From a virus, in the IMG/VR virus record IMGVR_UViG_3300036985_004708, positions 1-20,381 of that record: DNA of 20,381 nt. One strand, 5' to 3'. The translations under genes were made by a program, and so were the position numbers. Each line of letters begins with the position of its first letter. The stretch's first letter is position 1. This document shows positions 1 through 7,216 of the stretch, piece after piece. Under the pieces are notes generated by a model. It was not told the origin of the DNA, did not search any database, and saw only the letters and a list, made by a program, of their open reading frames with translations.

Positions 1-25
1 AACAACATTTAGGTGAGGATTAATC

Positions 26-1639
26 ATGGGTTTGCAATACAGATCTAAAATCGATTTTGGAGCTATTCTTAATAGTGACAAAGAGGGTTTCAACCTTGGT
101 GTTGATAGCTCTATTTTTCTAAGAGAAGAAGTTTCAAGAGGAACTTTCGCAGCTCCTAGAATTGGATTAGCAGGAAGAAGTTTGAGTTCTGCTTTGGCTT
201 CTGAGGATATCAGTGCAGAGACAGATACATCTTTCAACATTTCAGTTGATGGATATGCTCCTGTAGCCGTAACTCTTGTTCCTGTAGGTAAAACTACTGG
301 TCTTTTGATTGCTGCTCACTTAGAGGCACAAATCAATACTGCTCTTATTGCTGCTGGCTTTGATTGCAGAGTTTGGGTTATTTGGAACGCATTAGCTACA
401 CGTTATGAGATTTATTCTCAATCTACTGGGTTAACTAGTGCTGTAATAGTTACCGATGCACTTCTTTTGAACATTGCTGATTCTCTTGGTTTGGGAGTAG
501 CTAACGGCGGTACACAGTTTCTTGGTACAAACGATCAAGACTTTTTGCTCTATACGACTGGCGGCGCTAAGTTTGAACAACCAATCGAAACTAGCCCACA
601 CAGAACAGAGCGTTTTCATTCTGGGTTCATCAAGAAAAAGACAATGAGTGATTTTGACTTGACCACGATGATAAACATGGATGGTCTTGCTGGCGATTCT
701 CTTGATACTCCTATCAAGCTTCTTTTGAAGTCGGTATTTGGACAAGAGACAGTAGTTCCGGGTGTATCGATTAGTTATGAACAATCGATACCTAACACAT
801 ATTTCACATTAGTAAGGGCTTCTACAATATTTGCTGAGTATTATACTGGCGCTTATTGCAAAGATTTTACTCTTACTGTACCGGGCGATGCGCCGGGAAC
901 AATGCAATTTACAGGCCGATGCGCTAACTCATCGATTGCTGGTATTGGCTTAGTTGATGGCGCTATTGTTGCTAACCCAGTTGTTCGTCTTTCTAACGCT
1001 GGATATAAGCATGTTGAGCGATTTTCTGCTGGCGCTAGAGTAATGATGGTAGCTGTAGACGGCAGAACAATTACTGCTGGAGCTGACGGTTCTCTCTATA
1101 TCGTTTCTGAGAGCCAATTGACTGACGAAGTTCTTCTTTCTCAGCCAGTAGATGCTGCTGACTTATCGTACCTGACATTCTGGCATCCGGGAGCAATCCA
1201 AGCTACTGCTAGAGACAATATTTACACAGATCTTTACGGTGGATTTAAGTTTAAGCCTACTGGTTTCCCAGTTTGCGCTACTAACCTCTCTCTGAATTGC
1301 GTCAACGACCATTTTGATAGAGATAACTGCTTTGGTAGCCAAGGCAACGAAGGTTTTATTGCTGCTAACAAAATGACCATGACTTTGGAGTGTACACTTG
1401 ACCTTGCTGGCGACAACTTGGGTGACCTTGTTCAGGCTAGAAAGTTTGGTGGGTTTTCTCCTGAGATCTTGATCGGTGATGGAATAGGTAGATCCTTACT
1501 TCTTAGAGCTCCTAGATGGGTAACTAACGTACCTGCTGTCGAGCTACCTGAAACTGGAACAACCAGCTACACATATTCTGGGGTTCTTTATCAGTCAGTA
1601 CCGGGAGCAAGAGATCCACTTCTTATGAGTTTTGTTTAA
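26..1639 (+). CDS. Putative major tail tube protein with an inserted domain
   Basis: 537 residues. Shine-Dalgarno-like AGGTGAGGA lies just before ATG 26. The position directly ahead of a frameshifted chaperone pair and the tape measure gene is that of the major tail tube protein, which polymerises into the tail tube. In the sequence, residues about 195-310 and 400-480 read like the two beta-rich halves of the long siphovirus tube family (DFDLTTMINMDGL; GTMQFTGRCANSSIAGIG; NKMTMTLECTLDLAGDN). Residues about 55-170 look like a separate inserted beta-alpha module (FNISVDG, then a helix with AAHLEAQINTAL, then IADSLGLGVANGG), similar in style to flagellin/hook IN-type modules. The protein is much longer than minimal tube proteins of about 150-250 residues. 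Codon use is regular, and a strong terminator follows, both fitting a highly expressed virion protein. The tube role is inferred from context plus these motifs; a sheath or other tail protein is less likely. Confidence 0.72.
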   Translation: MGLQYRSKIDFGAILNSDKEGFNLGVDSSIFLREEVSRGTFAAPRIGLAGRSLSSALASEDISAETDTSFNISVDGYAPVAVTLVPVGKTTGLLIAAHLEAQINTALIAAGFDCRVWVIWNALATRYEIYSQSTGLTSAVIVTDALLLNIADSLGLGVANGGTQFLGTNDQDFLLYTTGGAKFEQPIETSPHRTERFHSGFIKKKTMSDFDLTTMINMDGLAGDSLDTPIKLLLKSVFGQETVVPGVSISYEQSIPNTYFTLVRASTIFAEYYTGAYCKDFTLTVPGDAPGTMQFTGRCANSSIAGIGLVDGAIVANPVVRLSNAGYKHVERFSAGARVMMVAVDGRTITAGADGSLYIVSESQLTDEVLLSQPVDAADLSYLTFWHPGAIQATARDNIYTDLYGGFKFKPTGFPVCATNLSLNCVNDHFDRDNCFGSQGNEGFIAANKMTMTLECTLDLAGDNLGDLVQARKFGGFSPEILIGDGIGRSLLLRAPRWVTNVPAVELPETGTTSYTYSGVLYQSVPGARDPLLMSFV

Positions 1640-1658
1640 ATCATAGCCTAAAAGTTAA

Positions 1659-1697
1659 AAGCCAATATATACTAGCTGTATATTGGCTTATTTTTTT
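1659..1697 (+). terminator. Rho-independent terminator after the tail tube gene
   Basis: An 11-bp perfect stem (AAGCCAATATA at 1659-1669 pairing with 1679-1689), a 9-base loop, then A and seven T residues at 1691-1697. It lies 20 bases after the tail tube stop. It probably limits read-through from the heavily expressed tube gene into the chaperone and tape measure genes. Confidence 0.85.
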
Positions 1698-1715
1698 ATA
1701 TGGAGTTTAATTAAA

Positions 1716-2192
1716 ATGGCTTTTAAAACTACACTTACTAAGAAGTTAAATGCGGTACGTTTCATTTCAAAATCTGATTCAGCATTAGATCTAGAAAATT
1801 GTAATTATGATGAATATATGGAAGATCCTAACGCTAAAGAAGCGACATTAAAGTTTCTTGAGGGTCAGGCTCCTACAATATTCATCCTTAATTTTGAATT
1901 GTCTGGCAAAGAACATGCCATGCTTCAGGACAATATGTTTGGCGGTGTTGACGAAGATAAGCAGCCTAAAATCACTATGGGTAAATGGGGATATAACGCA
2001 GTCAAAGCATGTTTAAAAGACATACAAAACCCACCTAATGAGACTCAAGTTATAAGATTAAAGAAAGATTCTAAAGGTTATGTATCAGACGAAACCATGA
2101 CAGAACTTCAGAAGTTTGGTTTGGTAAACGAACTATTTAACCTATATTTTTCTTTAACCCAAACGGACATAAGATCTAACTCAAAAAACTGA
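1716..2192 (+). CDS. Tail assembly chaperone, gpG-like frame
   Basis: 158 residues from ATG 1716, preceded by GGAG at 1702-1705. An upstream in-frame start at 1683 lies inside the terminator region and has no ribosome site, so it was not used. The protein is small, acidic and largely helical (EATLKFLEGQ; ELQKFGLVNELFNLYF). It sits between the tube and tape measure genes and ends in an A_AAA_AAC slippery heptamer immediately before its TGA. These are the hallmarks of the gpG half of a tail assembly chaperone, which holds the tape measure protein while the tube polymerises and is absent from the finished virion. The family assignment rests on context and the frameshift rather than on a motif I recognise in the protein. 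Confidence 0.75.
   Translation: MAFKTTLTKKLNAVRFISKSDSALDLENCNYDEYMEDPNAKEATLKFLEGQAPTIFILNFELSGKEHAMLQDNMFGGVDEDKQPKITMGKWGYNAVKACLKDIQNPPNETQVIRLKKDSKGYVSDETMTELQKFGLVNELFNLYFSLTQTDIRSNSKN
2183..2189 (+). promoter_or_regulatory. Programmed -1 ribosomal frameshift site (A_AAA_AAC)
   Basis: The bases AAAAAAC are phased as A AAA AAC in the gpG-like frame, exactly the X_XXY_YYZ rule for -1 slippage. The zero frame stops at TGA 2190-2192, and the -1 frame is closed upstream by TAA 2177-2179, so the heptamer falls inside a 13-base window where switching is possible. The -1 frame then runs open to 2617. Slippage gives a 300-residue gpG-T product (1716-2189 joined to 2189-2617). I saw no convincing downstream hairpin or upstream stimulatory Shine-Dalgarno. 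Confidence 0.85.
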
Positions 2193-2617
2193 TAGGGGCA
2201 TTGATCGATTTACGTTTTGCTGATTCAGATTCAACCAAGACGATGGATTGCTCAAAATGCCCTAGTTCTTTAAGGAAACAGAGAAAATGTGAACAGGATG
2301 GTTTGAATAATTTAGATCGTCCGATTTCTGTAGATTCATATGGGCTCAAGTTGACCTTTTGTCCAGCAAAGGCGACATGGTATCATGAATTTACAGAACT
2401 ATTCTCTCAGCTACTCGTTGCGTTAGAGACAGGTATTTTGCCGAAGGGTGGTAATCTCGAAGATCAAGATCAATTGTTTGTAGAGTTATTTCCTTATTTT
2501 GTAGATAGATACCGAGCTCGTCAATACAGTAGATCATGGGCTGATGTAATAACATTTGCTCCTAAAGTTTTAGAGGCAATAGGTAAGATGATTTCCCGGA
2601 TGTTTGGGGGTAAATAA
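2189..2617 (+). CDS. Tail assembly chaperone, gpT-like frameshift extension
   Basis: About 142 residues, probably made only as the C-terminal part of the frameshifted gpG-T protein. The only possible independent start is TTG 2201, with AGGGG just two or three bases upstream, which is a poor arrangement. Counting from that TTG, cysteines 17, 20, 30 and 54 (CSKC, KC, FCP) make a plausible metal-binding cluster, followed by a helical region (TELFSQLLVALETGIL; ELFPYFVDRYRARQ). In known systems the T part recruits the tape measure protein. It ends by overlapping the tape measure ATG by one base (TAATG), implying translational coupling. The gpT role is inferred from location and recoding, not from a recognised domain. 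Confidence 0.72.
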   Translation: MIGALIDLRFADSDSTKTMDCSKCPSSLRKQRKCEQDGLNNLDRPISVDSYGLKLTFCPAKATWYHEFTELFSQLLVALETGILPKGGNLEDQDQLFVELFPYFVDRYRARQYSRSWADVITFAPKVLEAIGKMISRMFGGK

Positions 2618-5600
2618 TGGCAGTTAAGACGACCGATGAGTTTGTAATTCCGCTTAGTGTAAAAGATGAGGTAACCAGCAAACTCAAGGAAATTGAGAAA
2701 GCGGTTAAATCTTTTATGTCAGCCTTAGATCAAGGCGGCGTGAACAAGATGAGTACATCTCTTGGTCAGGCTGGTAGCACAGCAGCTAAGGTATCTAAGG
2801 GGATGAAAGATAGTGGTGATGCGGCTAAAGCTGCTAGTTCATCGATTAGTATTTATGGGCTAACTCTAGGCAAGGTTAGTGCTGCCATATTTACTGCCAA
2901 TGCTTACCTAGACTTTTTCAATAGAACTATGAGAACTTTTACATCGACGATTGGAGCTGCTGTTGCTCCAGCGATTGCCTTGGAATCTGGTCTTGCTAAA
3001 ATCAATACTGTTTTACCTGAGGGAACTAAAAGCATTGAGAGTTTTAAGAATGAGATTTTAGCTTTTCAATCAAACTTTGGAGCGAAACAAGAGGATGTGA
3101 TTAGAGGCTACTACGACATGCTTCAGTCGGGAGCTGTAGATGCTGCTGATTCTACTAATCTTATGACAGTAGCCCAGAAGATGGCTGTAGCTGGATTTTC
3201 TACCTCCGATAAGATGATCCAAGGTTTAATCTCAGTGCTTGCTAACTATAATATGGAAGCAAAAGATGCTGCTAGAATTGCTGACTTAATGGCAATTGCT
3301 AACATGAACGGTAGAGTATCGATTGAAGGTTTGGCTGATAATATTGGTCAGGTAGCTGGTCTTGCCAACATGATGAATATTAGCCTTGAAGAAACGATGT
3401 CTGCGATGTCAACCATATCCATGGCAACATCTAACTCTGCTGAGGCTATGACTTCCTTTAGAGCTATCATCACTGGTATGTCAACACAAACAGGTGAATT
3501 CTCTGCTGTCATGCAAAGACTGGGCTATAACAGTATTCAGGCAATGATAGCCCAGAAGGGTTTTATCGGAACTATTCAGGCTCTTATTGCTGAGTCTGGT
3601 AATTCAGCAGAAGCACTATCTTCGATCTTCGGTAGGGTAGAAGCGAAGGTTGGTCTAGCAGCTCTTACTGCTGAAAAGACAGCTAAGATCTACGGTAAGA
3701 ACATGGACGATATGAAAGCTTCTGTAAACGATGCTGGATCGGTTATAGAGAAGCAATTCGGCATGGTAATGGATACGACAAGCAAGAAGCTAGAAATCCT
3801 CTCAGGATCGCTTACTACCCTTCTTGCGAATATTACATTTGGATCAGTTGATTCAATGAAAGATTCCCTTGATGGGCTTATTGAAAAGGTTCAAAAAGTA
3901 AACGATAACTTCAAATCATTGCTAGATACCTATGCTCTTTTAAATCAAGGAAACAATATTATAATCGATTCTTTTAAGTCTCTGGGTGAAATTCTTGTTA
4001 TTGCAGGATTATCATTTATAGCACTTAAGATTTCAGCAGTCGGTTCTTTCTCTGCTGTTCTCATTGCAGCAGCTCCAGTTGTATTAACGGTTTTAGCCAT
4101 GACAGCAGCCGTGGAGGGAGCGACTTGGGTCTTTAGAAACTGGGATACAATTTCATATGAACTAGGTCTTCGATTTAAACAAATGAGATATCACTTCAAT
4201 GAGTTCATACAGGATGGGATGAAGGGTATTTATGCCTATCTTGATGGTCTAAATAAGCTTGGTCTTGTTAGTGATAAGTTCTTGCATGACTATAGACTTA
4301 GTATTCTAAAGGGTGCTGATGCACAGAAGGAATTAAACAAGGAAATAGAAAACAGCAAGGCTACTTACAATGAAATGGCAAAAGACATGAAGGGATCTTT
4401 CCTTTATGACTATTTTACTAGTGCATCTAAATCTGTAGAGATCTATGGAAATAAATTAAATGAAGTAGAAAACAATGCCAGATTGGTAGCTGAAGCCCTT
4501 GCTGATGTTGCTGCAAATAATAAGAAAGTTTTTCTCCCAGAGACTAAAACACGAAGTCTTAACGGTGGAATTGATCCAAGTAATTTCGGACAATTTGAAC
4601 CACAGATTGATGATGAGACAAAGAAATATAAAACTCTCTATAATGATATGAATACTACCTATAAGGATTTTCTTGATACCAGAAGAAGATTGAATGCAGA
4701 ATTTCAAAAGCAAGAAAACATATCAAAGAAAGATGAGTATGAAAAAAGCATAGCCGAAGCTGAGAAGAAGTATAGAAATGCTGTTCAATCCTTTCAGCAA
4801 TTTATGGCCGATGAAGCATCAGCATCAGCTCAAGATCGTAGAGCAAAGCAAATTGAAGAAGTAGGTAAAAACCTTCCTATAGCTGCACAGTCCATGGGAT
4901 TAGATGATGATATTGATAAATGGGATAAGGTAACAGACGCAAAACATGAAGCACTGGCTATTCAAACCGATATAGTTTCCTCTTTTGAAAGAGAATTAGA
5001 CGTACATAAAAAAATTCTAGATATGGCTCGTGAGGGTAAACAAGGCCAGCGATTTGGTGGATATGAAGTTCCCGATGTAGAAAAAGCGAAACAAATAGTT
5101 GATATTTCACAGCGACTCTATGATAAATCTGCTTTGATTAGAGACAATGCAATTGATGAGGCTGGAGCCAGAGAAGATATTCAATATGCTATGGAAAATG
5201 AGAATGATCTACTCCAGAAAAAGATTAAATTAGAAAAAATGTATGCTGGCATTAAAGAAAAAGGCGGTTTAGCTGCTTTTGATATGGGTCAGATAGAGAC
5301 AGTAGGTAAAAACTTTGGCGCTCCTATGGCTAACGCTCTAGGTAATTTTACAGGGTTCATGGCTGGTCCTTTGGGTATGGTTTCTGCTGCTGGCATGATT
5401 CTAGATGGGCTAACTTCTATTGTTAATATGGTCGCAGAACTTCCCGGTAAGGCTGTTGGGCTAATAAAAGCAGTCAATGATATGCCAGTTAAAATTCTTA
5501 AATCTCTAGATGAACTTCCAAAAGAGATCATAAGATCAATAGCTGAACTTCCTAAAATGTTAGTGAAAATGATAAATAGATTTGCCGATCTCGGTCAGAT

Positions 5601-7212
5601 TATAACCGATGCGATTACAGAGGGTGTTGATAAGCTTTTTAATGATCCAGAGATGTTCAATAATCTGGGTCAAAACTTTGCGAAAATGTTAGTAAGCGGA
5701 TTAAGAGCAGCACTTTCTGGAATCAATTTATTTAAGGTTTTTTTCTCCCAGCTTGGCGACAATGCAGCAATGATGGGTTCTGAGATTAGCAAAGGGTTTG
5801 TCCTTGAGTTTAAAAGATTGGCAAATGATTTCGCTAAATTTCTAGATATGAAGCCATTCTTTGATATAGATGAGGGTGTTAAGAAAATTAACGCTGCCTC
5901 TGAGAAGCTAAATAATAATGCTATGCAGATGTTTTCGGTAACTGATCTCGGTCCTAGTAAACAAAATGTTGATATGGCAGATAGAATAAATAAAGCTACT
6001 GAAAACAGTAATAAGAAAACAGAATCAACATGGTCAAAAGCTATATCAAATATGCTTAAAACTATGTTTTTTTGGGAAAACCTAACTTACGAACTTGGCC
6101 TATGGACATGGAACAATATCATGCTCCCTATTATTGGTCTTTTAAAGGAGGCATGGTTATGGGTTTGGGAGAAGGTTCTTAGCCCAATAGTAACTGCTAT
6201 TAAGGGTGTTTGGCTCTGGGTATGGGAAAAGGTTATTTCACCAATCATAACTGGTATTACAGCCGTATTTCAATGGGCATGGGATAAAATATTCTCACCA
6301 ATAATCGATGGGATGACAGCGTTATTTCAATGGGTCTGGGATAAGATTTTCATGCCAATAATAGATGGAATCAAGGCGGTTTGGGATGGCGTCATTAAGC
6401 AGATAGAAACCCAATGGGAAAACATTAAAACCACATTTGCCATTTTGAAAGCTATCTGGGATGAAGTTTGGAAATTCTTTGATGAAAAGATAATAAAACC
6501 TCTTGGAAAATTATTTGATTGGATTGGTGAAGTATTTAGTAAAGCCGCCAGTGCTTTTGAGGGTGTTTTTAATTTCTTCATGAAGGGCATTGGATTTGTC
6601 GTTGGAATATTTAAATCTGTAGCTGAAGTATTTGAGCCAGTAGCTAAAGTATTTGCTGATATCTTTAAAGGAATAGGATCTATTTTTGATGGGATAGATT
6701 GGTCTGGAATAGGAGATAAAATCGGTGAAGCTTTTAGCAAAGCATTTGATGGAATAAAATCTTTCTTTTCTAAATTTTATAACACTCTTGCTGATCTAAT
6801 AAACGCAATGAAAATTCCAGCGTTTGAATATGGAATAAGCATATTAGGTAAAAAATATTCTGGTAAACTCTGGGATGAGATTGACCTTGTTCCCGGTGAT
6901 ATAGCCCATCTCGCAGAAGGTGGATTTGTTCCGAGGGGTACGGATACTGTACCAGCCATGTTAACTCCGGGTGAGTTTGTCGTTAATCGTCAATCTGCGA
7001 TGGCTAACATGGACTTGCTTAGAGCTATCAATTCAGGTTCTAGTTCTGTTTCTGCTGGAGGAGCGCCAATATTTAACATTACAATTAATGCCAGTACGCT
7101 TTTAACTCCTGATTCGATAAAAAGAGATATACTTCCTGCTGTAGAGAGAGAGCTAAAGAGAAAAAGCTTAGATGGATCATTCGTTATCGCTGCATCTGGA
7201 ATAAGGAAATAA
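2617..7212 (+). CDS. Tail tape measure protein
   Basis: 1531 residues; ATG 2617 overlaps the previous stop and follows a G-rich ribosome site (GGGGG near 2606-2610). It sets tail length and passes into the host envelope during DNA entry. Residues about 105-370 match the TP901-type core (AIALESGLAKINTV; SFRAIITGMSTQTGEFS; SSIFGRVEAKVGLAAL). Hydrophobic stretches lie at about 455-505 and 900-950, suited to membrane insertion, with charged helical or coiled-coil parts between them. Residues about 955-990 repeat an ELPKxI motif. Residues 1162-1256 form five 19-residue Trp repeats (separate entry). Near the C-terminus is the common tape measure signature GGFVPRGTDTVPAMLTPGEF (about residues 1433-1452). 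If roughly 1.5 angstrom per residue holds, the tail would be about 230 nm long. Assignment is very secure. Confidence 0.96.
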   Translation: MAVKTTDEFVIPLSVKDEVTSKLKEIEKAVKSFMSALDQGGVNKMSTSLGQAGSTAAKVSKGMKDSGDAAKAASSSISIYGLTLGKVSAAIFTANAYLDFFNRTMRTFTSTIGAAVAPAIALESGLAKINTVLPEGTKSIESFKNEILAFQSNFGAKQEDVIRGYYDMLQSGAVDAADSTNLMTVAQKMAVAGFSTSDKMIQGLISVLANYNMEAKDAARIADLMAIANMNGRVSIEGLADNIGQVAGLANMMNISLEETMSAMSTISMATSNSAEAMTSFRAIITGMSTQTGEFSAVMQRLGYNSIQAMIAQKGFIGTIQALIAESGNSAEALSSIFGRVEAKVGLAALTAEKTAKIYGKNMDDMKASVNDAGSVIEKQFGMVMDTTSKKLEILSGSLTTLLANITFGSVDSMKDSLDGLIEKVQKVNDNFKSLLDTYALLNQGNNIIIDSFKSLGEILVIAGLSFIALKISAVGSFSAVLIAAAPVVLTVLAMTAAVEGATWVFRNWDTISYELGLRFKQMRYHFNEFIQDGMKGIYAYLDGLNKLGLVSDKFLHDYRLSILKGADAQKELNKEIENSKATYNEMAKDMKGSFLYDYFTSASKSVEIYGNKLNEVENNARLVAEALADVAANNKKVFLPETKTRSLNGGIDPSNFGQFEPQIDDETKKYKTLYNDMNTTYKDFLDTRRRLNAEFQKQENISKKDEYEKSIAEAEKKYRNAVQSFQQFMADEASASAQDRRAKQIEEVGKNLPIAAQSMGLDDDIDKWDKVTDAKHEALAIQTDIVSSFERELDVHKKILDMAREGKQGQRFGGYEVPDVEKAKQIVDISQRLYDKSALIRDNAIDEAGAREDIQYAMENENDLLQKKIKLEKMYAGIKEKGGLAAFDMGQIETVGKNFGAPMANALGNFTGFMAGPLGMVSAAGMILDGLTSIVNMVAELPGKAVGLIKAVNDMPVKILKSLDELPKEIIRSIAELPKMLVKMINRFADLGQIITDAITEGVDKLFNDPEMFNNLGQNFAKMLVSGLRAALSGINLFKVFFSQLGDNAAMMGSEISKGFVLEFKRLANDFAKFLDMKPFFDIDEGVKKINAASEKLNNNAMQMFSVTDLGPSKQNVDMADRINKATENSNKKTESTWSKAISNMLKTMFFWENLTYELGLWTWNNIMLPIIGLLKEAWLWVWEKVLSPIVTAIKGVWLWVWEKVISPIITGITAVFQWAWDKIFSPIIDGMTALFQWVWDKIFMPIIDGIKAVWDGVIKQIETQWENIKTTFAILKAIWDEVWKFFDEKIIKPLGKLFDWIGEVFSKAASAFEGVFNFFMKGIGFVVGIFKSVAEVFEPVAKVFADIFKGIGSIFDGIDWSGIGDKIGEAFSKAFDGIKSFFSKFYNTLADLINAMKIPAFEYGISILGKKYSGKLWDEIDLVPGDIAHLAEGGFVPRGTDTVPAMLTPGEFVVNRQSAMANMDLLRAINSGSSSVSAGGAPIFNITINASTLLTPDSIKRDILPAVERELKRKSLDGSFVIAASGIRK
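6100..6384 (+). repeat. Five tandem 57-bp units encoding 19-residue Trp repeats
   Basis: Within the tape measure gene, residues 1162-1256 divide into five units of exactly 19 residues with no gaps. The consensus is (L/Q)WxWxKIxSPIIxGIxAx(F/W). Units begin at 6100, 6157, 6214, 6271 and 6328. The first is the most diverged (LWTWNNIMLPIIG). Degenerate Trp-rich sequence continues afterwards (IWDEVWKFF). The DNA copies differ at many synonymous sites, so the repeat is old and held by selection on the protein. Confidence 0.85.
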
Positions 7213-7216
7213 ACAA

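Noticed and set aside
6327-6740. 137-residue minus-strand open frame inside the tape measure gene
   Set aside because: Low-complexity Ser/Pro/Ile/Asn composition arising from the complement of repeat-rich coding sequence; the tape measure frame is secure.
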